DNA from: Sinotaia quadrata
Taxonomy: Eukaryota > Mollusca > Gastropoda > Architaenioglossa > Viviparidae
Direction of reading: 5' to 3'
NCBI GenBank assembly: GCA_028829895.1
Contig: CM054182.1
Coordinates: 64,102,379-64,166,378 of the forward strand
DNA: 64,000 bases
Position 1 is the first letter of the stretch. Each line of letters opens with the position of its first letter. The position numbers and the translations under genes were made by a program. The notes beneath the pieces are model-generated. The model saw nothing but the letters and a program-made list of their open reading frames with translations, was not told where the DNA came from and searched no databases. Positions 12,949 to 27,611 of the stretch are shown here, one piece after another.

Positions 12949-14004
12949 GTATATATAATATTTTTCCAATGAGAATTATTTCCCCTTGATATTGTAGACT
13001 GAACAACATATTATAGTATGATATTCTTTAAAATTTTATTCTGTCTGGGTCATTGTCTAGTCACCTACTACATTTACTGAAGACCATCATTGACTTTGCT
13101 ATATATGTTACCTTTGTTCTTTTACTCGCCAATTTTGTTTATTAGTTTCTGTGTAGAGTTTAAGGCCTTGGTGACAGTGGTCACAGAGTTTCCGCGTCTG
13201 ACGCTGGGAAGCGTTCTAACTGGATGTCAGTGCCCATATTGCTGAATTTGATTTTCATTTTCATTTCTGACTTTCTGATACTGTGAAACACTGTCTGTCA
13301 TTCACCTGTTTATCGCCGTTAATTTGTGAGCAATGATCATTTCATTGTTTACAGAATATTTTGCAATAGTTACGTTCTTCTTTGAAGGAAACAGGTATTC
13401 TAGTTCTTGAAGGTTGTGAGTAGATCTCCAAAGACATCTCTTTGAGATATTTTGGTAGCTGCTGCCGATGACAGTGTGTCAATGATTTATAATGAGGATA
13501 ATGGCAACATCAGCATGCATACACTGTTCCTGAGTAGGTGAGATGGTCCTGAAAACAGTCTGGCAACATCAGCATACATTCATTGTTTCAGAATAGGGGA
13601 GATTGTCGTGAGATCAGTTAAGCACTATCAATTTGAAAAGTAGAGAAATGGAAATCTAATTATATTTATTTAAATGAAAGAAGTAGTAATAGAAATAATA
13701 TTAGAGGCAACAACAACAATACTACTACTATTACTACTACTAGGAAGAAAAAGAAGAAAAAGTGGCTCCCTCCAAAGTACACCCACACTCAGCCCATTTA
13801 TTACGGAGAAAACAAAATTTGATTCTATAACGGATCAGATGTCACCCGGGTTAATAAAGTCTGCGTTAATCATTGATGTTTCAGGAAGTTCATGCGAAAA
13901 GTTTGGTCTAACCGCGTCCCTCCACCCACCGCCCCAAGATCCGCTTTCCATTTCAGAGAATCATTTCTGAACCACAAAGATTGTTAAATATAATTTGAAT
14001 TAAA

Positions 14005-14007
<3 letters not shown>
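12949..14007. other. Unannotated stretch
   Basis: No supported exon. A 98-codon open frame at 13674-13970 is low-complexity at its start and unlike any family I know. Confidence 0.4.
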
Positions 14008-14079
<72 letters not shown>

Positions 14080-14122
14080 ATGTGTGTATGTGTGTGTGTG
14101 TGTGTATGTGTATGTGTGTGCG
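14008..14122. repeat. GT microsatellite
   Basis: Nearly pure GT to about 14080, then interrupted, ending in a short CG-alternating piece. Confidence 0.95.
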
Positions 14123-16108
14123 CGCGAGCGATAAGATTGTTGCTCCTTAGTCGGTTTAATCACATAACTTACTGAAAGAGATGCTCTTCTCTATGCCACA
14201 CACTGAATAATCAAAACACTTAGATGCAGAACGGCTCCTCTCATTGTGGACTGGCGCTTAATCAAATATGTGTCTGGATGTGCTTGTCGGGTAAACCCGT
14301 CTGTTTGGTCGCTCGCACGTAACAGTGAACCGAAAAAGTCAACTGAAACACGTCACCCGCAAACACAGTCGCCTCTATGCCCACGGTTGAACACAGAGAT
14401 AACGTTCCACGACAAGCCTCGATCTCGCTGAGGGTGACGTCATACACTCGCACGATTATGCTCAGAAGGGATTGTCTGGAGACTTATTCATGGAGCGGCA
14501 CTTACTGTAGAAGCAAGACAAGAGTGGAAGCAAGGTCTGAGACTTGAGTGGGTGGACAGCTAGTTTGACATTCCTTAGAATGAATACGTGGCAACTGACG
14601 CTTTTGACAGCAATCAAATTCTGAAGAACCGATCAGTAGTTCAGGGAAAGATTGACAAGAAAGTGGACAGATATGATAGGCTGACCAATGGGTTTCTGTA
14701 AATACAAATCATAAATAGTTAATATGAGTAGTTAATAAATTTATATATATATACATATCGGTAAATATAAAATTATTTATATATATATATAAATAAAAAT
14801 GAAGCTATCGATAATGATGATTATTGTAATGACGATAATAATAATGATCATCTTTTGTAAAGACTTGTCTCCACCATCACATATTGGTAGGATTCCGTGA
14901 TCAAATTTGATATTGCCTTGCTGCCAGATAACTCATTGCGGTGAAAATAATTAATCAATAAAAATAAGAGCGACAATGACGATGTTTGTATAAAGTCTAA
15001 TAATCAAGGGATACCACGACAACAACAAACACCAAAGACTTCGGCGATACGGTTAAGGCATTTCCTTCATACGGCTGTTATATGAGACACAGGTTGGGCG
15101 GACAAAAGTTTTATAAAAACATCCCTATGACACGTTTTATGTGACAGTCTTACGGTTCAGAAACTGTTCTAGTTTCCTCAGAACTTCGTAATGACGTCAG
15201 AATGTCACAGCCAATAGAAAACCTCCATCAATTCATGTGAAGCTGCGAGTACACAAAATTAATTAAGAAAAAAAAAAGATTTAAAAAAAGTGTCGACAAT
15301 TACATAACGAGACATGAGCAAGATGACCTAGATTTACCGAGAGTAGGAATGTCTATGGAATACTGATTCCATAGGTTATTTTAATAAGAGGGGAAAAAAA
15401 AGCGTCTTGCTAAAATAACAAGATCATCAATTTTTTTTTCGCCAAGCAGTGGTATCTACAACAGCAACTACATTTTAACGGGGACGATGACTGCGGCGTG
15501 AGACTCCCTATAGTTTTAAAACCCGGAAAGTGATAACAAAATGTAACGAGTGTTTCACTGCATGGCTCTGAGCCACACAAACGAATACGCACATTTCATT
15601 TAAAGTTTCTGTATTTTTTACACAAACGGAATGGCTGTGTCATTATTTCGACACCCAGTCATTTTTTTTCCTTCCAGCTGTGCCCACATCAAGAATTTGA
15701 TGTCATCTTAGTTTTCTCCTAATAGGCTTCTTTAGAAAAGAGAATTGATGACGTCATCTTAGTCAATAACGACTCGCCTTCCGCACCGCCTACGTGACAC
15801 GCGCTAACTGGCACTACTGAATGAAAGGGAGGTGGTTTAAAAGTACTTGATGACCTTAAATGAAGTTTGTCAATATGCTTTTTTTCTAGTTAAGCTATGC
15901 AGATGAACTGATCTGCAGGTATTTGTATTTTTATTACGTTCCAAATAATGTCCCCTATGCGTCCCAATTATGTCCCTTTATGCACCCCATTATGTCCCCT
16001 GTATTCACCACAATTATGTCCCTCTATGCGCCCCAATTATTCCCTGTGTGCGTCCCAATTATGACCATTTATACGTCCCAGTTATGTTGTGACGTGTTTT
16101 CTTTTATG

Positions 16109-16109
<1 letters not shown>
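14123..16109. other. Unannotated stretch
   Basis: No supported gene. A loose repeat of CCCAATTATGTCCCTTTATG wording lies at 15945-16090. Confidence 0.4.

Positions 16110-16158
<49 letters not shown>
16110..16158. repeat. CA microsatellite
   Basis: Pure CA repeat of about 49 bp. Confidence 0.95.
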
Positions 16159-16163
<5 letters not shown>

Positions 16164-16588
16164 GATATTGCTTGCAAATAATTTATATTTAATAACGCAA
16201 TTGAACTGAAATAAATATACGTGTGTATGAGATAGAATGAAACAAAGTAGTTTTGAAATCGAGTGCATTCCGGAGAATGTACGGAATGAGGAATGTGAGG
16301 AATGTTACATGAGTGTGCAATAAAGAATTTATAACACTAAATATTTATACTCATATATATAATTAAACAAATTATATATATAATTGAACAAATATAATTA
16401 AAACAAAATTTATATTCGTATTCTAAACACAGGAAGCACACATTTATTGAGAAAACTTTGCTTTCTTCAGTTAAGAACTGAAACCCGGTTGCTTATTTTG
16501 CGAACATGTCTGCCACTGCTGTTTTCAGTTCATTTTACTTTTTTTGTGGTCCGTAGGGGTATACCTCTGACGACAGAGTTTGTTGACA

Positions 16589-16866
16589 GAACACAACCAG
16601 ACCTAGAGAAGCATTTTAAAAGCTGGTTTGTGCGCTGTGTAGGTAATTAAACTACAGAACACGACCAGACCTAGAGAAGCATTTTAAAAGCTGGTTTGTG
16701 CGCTGTGTAGGTAATTAAACTACAGAACACGACCAGACCTAGAGAAGCATTTTAAAAGCTGGTTTGTGCGCTGTGTAGGTAATTAAACTACAGAACACGA
16801 CCAGAAGACCTAGAGAAACCTTTTAAAAGCTGGTTTGTGCGCTGTGTAGGTCATTAAACTACAGAG
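16589..16866. repeat. 68-bp tandem repeat, 4 copies
   Basis: Units start GAACACGACCAGACCTAGAG at 16589, 16657, 16725 and 16793; the last has a small insertion. Copies are nearly identical. Confidence 0.92.
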
Positions 16867-18060
16867 AAGCAAGACTTGTTGGTTGCTTCATGTTGAACAG
16901 TGAGACTTTTTCTGTAGGGTATTTTCCCCACCCTGAATTGCGTGCGTACCGTTGTCTGTTTCATTCTGTGATAGAAATAATGTAACTTGCAATGCTGACA
17001 AGTAGATATATATTTTAATAAGATGACCAAACAGAAATTTCTTTAAAATGTTCAAAATTACTTGTTAAAGAAAATCTAACTTAGATTCCACAGAAGGAAA
17101 GCTTCACCTAATCATTAACAAAATTAAAATATATTTAAAAAATGAGATCAATTTATTAAATGTTTTGTGATAATCTGCAATAGAATTTAAACTTTCAAAG
17201 CATCCCTTCAACTTCATTCTTTGAACTTTCTCCAATGTCCTCCTCTAAGAAGTATAATTATTCTGCAATTGTCTCCTAGCAACATTGATAAACAGCTACG
17301 AATGCTGATTTGATTCGGAAAGAAAACAAAAATCGCCACAGGCATTTGATCTGCCAGAGTGTTAAGTACGGTATTCTAGAGAATATTTTCACACCCGAAT
17401 TCCAAAAAGGAAGATTGATACACTCAGCAACATTCACATATCCTACGTGACACAGCACAGATAAAAATACAGACCAAGGGAGAGCACAAGACGTGCCTGG
17501 ACCGGTAACGACATGAAGGAAGCGAGGAACGTGATCACAACTTTCGTCGTGGAGTATTCTCTCACGTCACGTTGTTCATTGCAGTTACAAACCTGTCACA
17601 CCCCCTTCTAAATGTATTTTCCAGTTTAAAAAATCAAAATCAAAACTTCTTAGCGCCATCTTTTTACGCAGTGAAACCAGATTTTTTCTTCTTCTAGTTT
17701 TAGAGTGTCTAACACAAACAAATGTTTGCTGGCTCTGAGGTTCTAATAGTGCTATAACATGTGTTCTGAATTTCCAACTTTATTAGTCTTCATATTTACA
17801 TTAAAATATTGTTGTTATTTAAGCCGACCCTTACCCCTTTTATTGTTGTATTAAAAGCTAGCGAAAAAAGAATAGTTTCACTGTACAAGACTGTCGAAGA
17901 GTCTTGTATAAAGTCTGCGATAGTCTGTTTATCGATTTATTACTTATCCATCCATACATCCATCCTGCTTCTCTTGTGCATGTGTGTGAGTGTGTGTGCG
18001 CGCGCGCGCGCTTCTTTATATATTAAAGGTTATTTAATATATTCATATTTATTTAGTACT
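16867..18060. other. Unannotated AT-rich stretch
   Basis: No supported gene; ends with a short CGCGCG run near 18000 just before the MITE. Confidence 0.4.
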
Positions 18061-18068
18061 TTTAATTC

Positions 18069-18476
18069 TAGGGCTGGTAACGATTAATATTTTTCAATAG
18101 TTAACTTTCTGAAAAATAACGATTAATTAATAGTTAATTTTAGTTAAGTAAGAAATTTCCAGATTTTTTCCAAACATTGTAAAAAAGTTAATAAATGATA
18201 AGTTCAGAATTTCAAACGGATTGCAAGTGGTAAATTAGCGAAGTGTTCGATCCATGATATGCAATGGACTAATGACAATGCACACAGCAAACGCTTTCCA
18301 CTTGCAGTTCCCGCCGTCGCCATCTTGGGTTTACTTTTTTATTGCGACAAAACTTTTTATGACGTTAGTATGTAATTAAACATTTTATGTATTATGATTA
18401 ATCGCTAAAACAATTTTTAATCCTTATTTTTTTTAACGAGTAATCGATTAATTCATCGTTAAAATCCGCAGCCCTA
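18069..18476. mobile_element. hAT-like MITE, 408 bp, with 8-bp target duplication
   Basis: The left end is TAGGGCTGGTAACGATTAAT and the reverse complement of the right end starts TAGGGCTGCGGATTTTAACG, giving inverted ends of the hAT type. Subterminal AACGATTAAT-like motifs recur at both ends. The flanks are TTTAATTC (18061-18068) and CTTAATTC (18477-18484), seven of eight matching, as expected for a hAT target-site duplication. There is no coding capacity, so it is non-autonomous. Confidence 0.75.
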
Positions 18477-18484
18477 CTTAATTC

Positions 18485-20395
18485 GATTATATAATTGGTA
18501 AATACAGTTAGAGAAGTACTTTTTCATTACCACGCTTAGTCAAATAAGTGTCAGTAGTTGATAATTTAAATTTGACTATATTGTTCTTAGTTTATTTTAA
18601 AATATTTTTAAAATCTACTTCGGTCCTATACAAAATTCTGCCTCAGTATGAGTAGTCTCATCATAATGAAGACAGTAGAGACCTTGTTTAAATAATAATA
18701 ATTGAAACTACATTTCTCCATGTTTTTCATTTGGCGAAGAACAATTATATGCATTGACACGGAAGGAACATTAAGTACTCCCAAGTCGTTGTAAACTACT
18801 TGATTAGAAATAACCCACCCACCCCCCAAACCAGGCCTAATTGTAAACCAGTAGATTTGAACCAAACCCCAAAAGCTAGACCTAATAGTGAAACTTAATT
18901 TACCAGAGATAACGGCAGGAAATAACTTAAACGCTATAACATAACATTCCGCTGGTATGTACGATGGTCACGCTTTTCTTTTATCGCTACACACCCACTC
19001 AGGCTGAATCACTTAGGTCGTCACTGTCCATCCAGCTACTAAGAAACAGCATGTCATTCACTCTCGTGCAATGTTCCTACACAGCTAAGTAAACGCTAAA
19101 CTCCAGTAGCCATTGATAGGAAAAGGAGCAGAGACATACTTACTGTGTCAATACCTGCTATTCGCAGGCTGGGCGTGTTCCTAATATGGGCGACAGCGAG
19201 CTTTCGTTGGCGAGAAAAAGCGAAGGTTCGAAGGAGGGCGAGGCAAAATGCTTGTCGTCAGTCTTAACCGCAGACCTACCCAGATGATACAATTAGTTAT
19301 TTTACAAAGAGGATAGGAGGAGGGCGAGGGGGGGGGGGGAGGAATTGTGTCTCATCACTGCTTTGCGCTTCTCTTCGTGGGTATCTTCCCTGGAAGGACT
19401 CTTGTCGGTTTTCCACCCTCCTGACTGGTCCGCATTAATCAGCGCCATCCACTCGCTTTGTTTGTTTACTCCAAACTTATCTCCCTTTTCTTTAGGGATG
19501 GCTCGCCCACTTTCTGTGACGTTGGATTAATACAATTATTGAAGACCATACAAGAGAACTCATACACAGAACTTATCCGGAGCTTGTGCTGCGAGAAACA
19601 ATTATTTTTTTTTTTGGAAGCAAATTATGTGACTCTTGTTGGTCGTACTTGCATTTTCAACAGGACTAAATTGACAACCATTCAGTCCCAAATTGGTAAA
19701 GTAGGTAAGAATTTTGATTTAAGTTTTATTTATATAGATTTATATAGTTTCTTAGTTGAAAGAATGTTCTTGGATGTGTATTTCAAAATTGAAACACGAA
19801 ATTTTAAAAAACAAAATGAAGTAGTGATATTCGCAGAAATGTAACATATCTCACTCGTTATTATTTTCACCATGTGTGGCCTTTTCACCATTGTTGTTCG
19901 TGATTACACAAACTTGAGAATTGTAGTAACATTCCCCCCCACCCCCACTCCGGCCGATGTTTTAACGAGCTTGGGACGCTTTCCCAACTGTGTTCTCTTT
20001 GTAGTGTTGTATGCAAGTTGTTGTATGCAAGTTGTTGTATGCAAGTTGATTTAGCGATTAATATTTTATAGAGTAAAAATAATATTTAAAAATAAATTAT
20101 CTTCAATGCCTGCTCTAGTGATTGATGAGCACTCAAGTCCTTTTGAAAATTAGTGGAAAAATATCGTATTCAAAGAAAACAAAATAATGGGTTTTCTTTG
20201 TTTACAAGATTTTGTTGTACACTTGTTATTTAAACGAAACTACTGACGTCATACTGTTTGCAAATGGGTCTATTGCGGCGTCTTGTATAGTCAAGTAGTT
20301 AGCGTGTACTCAACGTAACGGCTTCTTCTTCCATTGTGGTTATCCACATGAAAAATGTTTTCTTCAAACATTGAGCCGTGTTAAACAGACACTCT
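18485..20395. other. Unannotated stretch holding the dispersed 85-bp repeat
   Basis: No supported gene. The open frame at 19345-19530 overlaps the dispersed repeat at 19296-19380. A triplet of TTGTATGCAAG units lies near 20005-20050. Confidence 0.4.
19296..19380 (+). repeat. Dispersed ~85-bp repeat, copy 1
   Basis: This starts GTTATTTTACAAAGAGGAT and ends GCTTTGCGCTTCTCTTCGTG. The reverse complement of 33287-33372 matches along the whole length, apart from the central G-run. No coding or TIR structure is seen. Confidence 0.7.
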
Positions 20396-20575
20396 CACAC
20401 ACAAAATTGAGCCCTGCTACACACACACACACACACACACACACAAAACTGAGCCCTGCTAGACAGAAACACACATGCACATACACACACAACATTGAAT
20501 CCTGCTAAACACACTCACAAATTGAGCCTTGCTAAACACACACACACTTACGCATGCACACACGCACGCACACAT
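20396..20575. repeat. CA-rich repeat with a TGAGCCCTGCTA motif
   Basis: Four copies of an ATTGAGCCCTGCTA-like motif are spaced by CA runs. Confidence 0.75.
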
Positions 20576-20780
20576 ACACTATATTCATTCAGTTCATTAC
20601 TCATCACTACTTTAAGAAGTCAATCAGTCAGTCATCTGTCGCCCTTTATTTATGTGTGGCTTAATTCCGCGAATTAATTTCTTATAAATTCGGTCAGTCG
20701 ATATCTTGACTTATTTCGAATTTTTAACGCCACCTACTCTCAAATAAAGAAAACAATTTGGTTAAAGAAGAAATGGATAC

Positions 20781-20782
20781 GC

Positions 20783-20825
<43 letters not shown>
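20781..20825. repeat. TTTC microsatellite
   Basis: About 11 TTTC units, directly abutting the unexpanded copy of the 22.35 kb unit. Confidence 0.9.
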
Positions 20826-20826
<1 letters not shown>

Positions 20827-20934
20827 GCTAAATGGAAGAAAACCTTCAGTGTAGCTTTCAATCGTGTTCTTGAAATGGGAACACTTTTTCAAATATCTTG
20901 TTATAAACTAACTAAATAAACACTCCTATCACAC
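20826..20934. repeat. Unexpanded single copy of the 22.35-23.15 kb array region
   Basis: Its flank and single unit match 22353-22446 and the end of the array at 23147 nearly base for base, but with only one TCTTGTTATAAACTAACTAA unit. Confidence 0.85.
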
Positions 20935-21690
20935 AAACAAACATACGAAAATTCAAACAAACACAGACACTCGCAAATAAAGAAACAAACAAAGGTACAT
21001 ACAAACGCACGTACAAACAAACATGCAAACGCTCAAACATGCTCAAAATATCATACCAACACACGCACATTCAAAAATAATCAAACATACTCACAAGCAG
21101 ACACTCCAACATACCAAAAACACGCACCGTACATGTGGTGAATATAGAATGGGCTAGAAGCACACCGCCTCTGTTGCCTCACTGACGTACAAATACATTT
21201 TACACTACGAAACTAAACAAACAAAGGTGAACCCGCTCTGTATAAGCGGCAATTTGCAAGCACGGGTCTTCTTTATTTTTTACTCGTTAAAATAGACGTG
21301 ACTATTTAAATTCTAGGCATCTTAAAACTACAGAATAAATATCAATGCTTTGATAATTTCATTTGCTCTTGATTACAGACTCTAGAGATCTGTTTATTGT
21401 TTACTTTCTTGACATTGATATTGATTGATATTTAATGCAGATTCTTGTGTATAGTTGTCTATCTTGTTCAACAAAATAGTCCTCAAAACAATGCGTTTAA
21501 AAATTTAGTTATTTGTTATTTTTATTTCTTCTAGAAGATTTTACAATATGATTCATTTCCTCTAGCCGAATAGGTTTTAAAGTATACTCGCAATTGGTGT
21601 CAGGGGGTGGGGGAAAAGTTATTTTTCTTCTTCCCGCTCAATTCTAAGAGTGCACACATCTCACACTTCGAAGCTTTGGAGGTCGGGATT
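20935..21690. other. Unannotated stretch with ACAAACAAAC low complexity
   Basis: The A/C-rich 20935-21120 is low-complexity. No gene is seen in the remainder. Confidence 0.45.
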
Positions 21691-22112
21691 GACCTAAAGC
21701 TGAGGATTCTAGTTGATCTATAGCTGAATATTCTATTTGACCTAAAGCTGAGGATTCTATTTGACTTAAAGCTGAGGATTCTATTTGACCTAAAGTTGAG
21801 GATCGTAGTTGACCTAAAGCTGAGAATCCTATTTCACTTAAAGCTGATGTGCATAGCTTAGTCAAAGCTGATGATCCTAGTTGACTTAAAGCTGATGACC
21901 TAAAATTGAAGATCCTAGTTGACTTCAAGCTGATGATCCTATTTGACCTAAGTTGAGGATCAGAGTTGACCTGAAGCTGAGAATCCTATTTGACCTAAAG
22001 CTGATGTGCCTAGTTGACTTAAAGCTGATGATCCTAGTTGACCTAAAGTTGAGGATCAGAGTTGACCTAAAGCTGAGGATCCTAGTTGTTCTAAAGATGA
22101 ATATCATAGTTT
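21691..22112. repeat. 24-bp minisatellite
   Basis: The unit is GACCTAAAGCTGAGGATCCT plus AGTT, about 17 diverged copies. The period is a multiple of three, so both strands are open; not coding on other evidence. Confidence 0.9.
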
Positions 22113-22418
22113 TCATAAACGGAATTAATCGAAGTATAAGCACATGATGAGATAGTACCCTAGTTTTATTTATTTATTTTTAAAACGACACTCAAATGGA
22201 CAGATTCTGGATGGAACTACGCTGCTTATGTTCGCTTATGTCTGGGAGTGGTAACTCCCAGTGTTCTAAATACTTCTTTATAATTAGTATTCACATTTCA
22301 TTTGTTTACTGAATGAAAGTTAATTAACAAACGTATGCCAATTAATGTAGTGTTGCTAAATGGGAGAAAACATTCAGTGTAGCTTTCAATCATGCCCTTG
22401 AAATGGGAATACTTTTGC

Positions 22419-23147
22419 AAATATCTTGTTATAAACTAACTAAATAAACAGTTCTAACCTAGTCAAATATCTTGTTATAAACTAACTAAATAAACAGTTC
22501 TAACCCAGTCAAATATCTTGTTATAAACTAACTAAATAAACAGTTCTAACCCAGTCAAATATCTTGTTATAAACTAACTTAATAAACAGTTCTAACCCAG
22601 TCAAATATCTTGTTATAAACTAACTAAATAAACAGTTCTAACCCAGTCAAATATCTTGTTATAAACTAACTAAATAAACAGTTCTAACCCAGTCAAATAT
22701 CTTGTTATAAACTAACTAAATAAACAGTTCTAACCCAGTCAAATATCTTGTTATAAACTAACTAAATAAACAGTTCTAACCCAGTCAAATATCTTGTTAT
22801 AAACTAACTAAATAAACAGTTCTAACCCAGTCAAATATCTTGTTATAAACTAACTAAATAAACAGTTCTAACCCAGTCAAATATCTTGTTATAAACTAAC
22901 TAAATAAACAGTTCTAACCCAGTCAAATATCTTGTTATAAACTAACTAAATAAACAGTTCTAACCCAGTCAAATATCTTGTTATAAACTAACTAAATAAA
23001 CAGTTCTAACCCAGTCAAATATCTTGTTATAAACTAACTAAATAAACAGTTCTAACCCAGTCAAATATCTTGTTATAAACTAACTAAATAAACAGTTCTA
23101 ACCCAGTCAAATATCTTGTTATAAACTAACTAAATAAACACTTTTAT
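22419..23147. repeat. 46-bp satellite, about 16 near-identical copies
   Basis: The unit starts AAATATCTTGTTATAAACTA and ends CAGTTCTAACCCAGTC. Copies are almost perfectly uniform, pointing to recent expansion or active homogenisation. Confidence 0.95.
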
Positions 23148-23740
23148 CACAGCCTACGATGCGCACATGACACAAGGTATTTAAGAGCACTAAAGATAGA
23201 TGTGCCGAAAACAACCTTGAGAATCTCGCATCTAGCTCTAAGGTGTTCATGACTTTACGTTCAAATAATTATGTTTTCACTACAAATAAGAGAAAATAAC
23301 AATAGACAGGCATGTTTATATAATTTGCCCAATACTGATAATTCGTCCAGGTGTCAGGACGCAGTGCAAACAAGGCGATGAAGTTTAAATATAATGTATT
23401 GTAGCGGTTATATTTGGTGCCTAGTTCTGGTTTTTATTCAATTGTTGGCTTATATTTGTTTTCTTAGCATCAGTTGTTGTTTTTTTATCCGTTCGCCAAT
23501 AGTCCTATAAAAGCCCACTATTGTCCTTGTTCTAACTTCACGTGATAACCTACTTGACCATAACAAAATGCTTACAGATTAATGCGTACAAGACTCTAAG
23601 AAATGCTTACACTTTCAAGTCATCTAAACTATAGCATAACAAATACGGATAATTGTAATTTAAGTCCTGGACTGTAACGAATGATCATACTTTTAAAACC
23701 ACAAAAAGTGATCAAGCTTTAAAGCCTTCAAGTCTGTGCC
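23148..23740. other. Unannotated stretch
   Basis: No supported gene or repeat. Confidence 0.4.
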
Positions 23741-23751
23741 TGTGTGTGTGT

Positions 23752-23835
<84 letters not shown>
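23741..23835. repeat. GT/GC alternating purine-pyrimidine tract
   Basis: About 95 bp of uninterrupted alternation, GT runs alternating with three CG runs. Such tracts can adopt Z-DNA. Confidence 0.95.
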
Positions 23836-23836
<1 letters not shown>

Positions 23837-24628
23837 TTTAATTTTATAGGGTGATAGAATTGGATTGATTTGAGTAGTATATAGTCTAGAATTGGATTGA
23901 TTTGAGTAGTATATAGTCTTAAAAAGTATATAGTCTTAAGTAAAGACAACTCCTGTTATTGTTACATACATTTTCATTTAAAGAAGAACTAAAACCCTGG
24001 TGCTCTCCACTTGAGAATATTTGTACCGTACAACACTTAGTAGCTGGAATTTCCGCACATACGAAAACATCTGTATGGGTTTGTTCAGTAAATAGAACAG
24101 CCAACCGACTAATGAGATAAAGCATCTAGAACTAAAATAAGTATGCATAGTTAGCGAACCATCAGCTTCATCCATGATTTAAAACTGTCAGTTTTGGTCA
24201 CTGGAATTACATCCGTCACCTAATAAACTGCAATAAAATCTGACAATTTTTTTTTATGCTTGTTTTGATGTGTGTTTTTTTAATTCCAAAGGAAAGCAGT
24301 TGTTGTTTTTTTTTAAATTAGAAATATGTTTACCATTAGAACATCACACAGCAACGCCGCTATTGCTTAACATAATCCAGACCCACAAAGTCAAAAAATT
24401 ATCTAACGCTAAAAGTTCGGCTTCTTATCTTTCTTCATTGGTCGTTAGCGCATACTTAGGATCACTGATGTCACTTTCGTCGTTGCTGGGAGTGGACAGA
24501 CAGTATCTACACTCTCCAACTGTTGGTTGTAGTTGAAGGAACAAATATCAAAAGAAGCTGAGTAAATATCCCGCTACACCTTGCGTTTGTGGAAGAGCAA
24601 TTTTGCCGAAAAGATGATAATAGCTTAC
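23836..24628. other. Unannotated stretch
   Basis: A GAATTGGATTGATTTGAGTA-type unit is duplicated at about 23858-23920. No gene is supported. Confidence 0.4.
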
Positions 24629-24808
24629 TGTAACCAGGATTCCCTGGTTCTCGTTACTGTAACCAGGATTCCCTGGTTCTCGTTACTCCTACGCTTGTCT
24701 ACGATAGTACACAATAGAGTGCCTACTTCCTGGTGCTATCTCTTTACACGCTTGTCTACGATAGTACACAATAGAGTGCCTACTTCCTGGTGCTATCTCT
24801 TTACACGC
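24629..24808. repeat. Two adjacent tandem duplications
   Basis: A ~30-bp unit with GTAACCAGGATTCCCTGGTT (itself a hairpin) occurs twice, then a 57-58-bp unit starting CGCTTGTCTACGATAGTACA occurs twice. Confidence 0.9.
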
Positions 24809-24952
24809 TGTTCTTGAGAGACGTGTGAGATGTTTTCTTAGAAATAAAGCTTTTTCAATAAAGGAAACATTTAAAAAATTTTTAAATAGTGATACTTTAA
24901 ACACAAATGCATCTATGTTGGCATATTCGTACAAATACTCATGCAATACTCT

Positions 24953-25042
24953 CTCTAGTTAGCTAGTTAGCTAGCTAGCTAGCTACCTACCTACCTACCT
25001 ACCCATCTATCTATCTGTCTACCTACCTACCTACCTACCTAC

Positions 25043-25100
<58 letters not shown>

Positions 25101-25122
25101 GTCTGTCTGTCTGTCTGTCTGT
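24953..25122. repeat. Compound tetranucleotide microsatellite
   Basis: TAGC, then TACC, then TATC, then TGTC units follow one another. Confidence 0.95.
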
Positions 25123-26508
<1,386 letters not shown>

Positions 26509-27611
26509 GGCAAATACTGTGCAATACTCTTCCTTTGAAAAAAGTGCTAAAACTCTCATATATTCAAAGTTTTAAGAAAAGAAGACAACAGCAGAAAAAG
26601 AATGAAAAGAACAAACAACGGACGATTTAGCGATTTATACCGGAAAACAAACAATCCCATTAAGGGTCACCATCACCCGGTTTAAGCAAATCATCCTCGT
26701 GCGCCTCTCGAAGCGTCAGCACTTCCTACCTGTTTGGTCACGTCAAATTCGTGACAGGCGTGTCATTCGTCAGAACGGTAATGTGTCGTCAAAACAGCAA
26801 CTTGTCAGTAGGGGACACTATTATTAGCTAGCTTACGTCTCTGCTTTGGAACTTGAAACAACCAAGCATGTTGCAGTTTCCCATTATAAAAATTACCACT
26901 ATTTTTCCTTAAAGACAAGCATTTCTATGGTTCTCTTTCAGTTAAGCTAACCTTTGCGTTACTGCAAGCGTTAATAAAATTATGCTTTATATAAATAGTT
27001 TAATTATACGAAAATTGTTGTCATTTGATTTCGATTTTGCTCCAACTGACACCACAGAACCAAATTTATCCTAAAATTATATTTTGTCACGCTGTATATA
27101 GTAATAATAATAATAATAAAAATAATAAAAATCTTGCCACCCTTTTCACATTCAGCACAATCCGCCTGTGCAAGTACAACTTTTAATAATTATCACCCCC
27201 TCCCCCAAACTCCATCTTTACAACCATTGCTATCACCCTGCTTCCTTAACTGCGACCATCAACACCAGCACCGACACTACCACCTGTATCTCAGACCGTG
27301 ACCCTTATCATTACCCTTATCACCCTGTCCTTAACTATAACCACCACATCAACCTCGCAGTCACCAGTACCACCATCACTGTTTCTTATTATCTCCATCA
27401 TCATTATCTTTCTCTTCCTCATCTACAGTTGTATCATGTCCATGCCAAAGACGACGAAATTGGACTTTTGTATACGAAAATAATCCTTGTTTATCAGTGA
27501 AATGAGATGTTTGTTTTCTGTAAAATATTGTTTGTGAGTGTGATATGTGAACAGTTAAATTATTAAGTAGCAAAGAAAGAAAGAATGAAGACACATTAGG
27601 AGTGGTTACTG
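26509..27611. other. Unannotated stretch
   Basis: No gene. A low-complexity CACC/ATCA-rich piece at 27190-27420 gives spurious frames. Confidence 0.4.
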
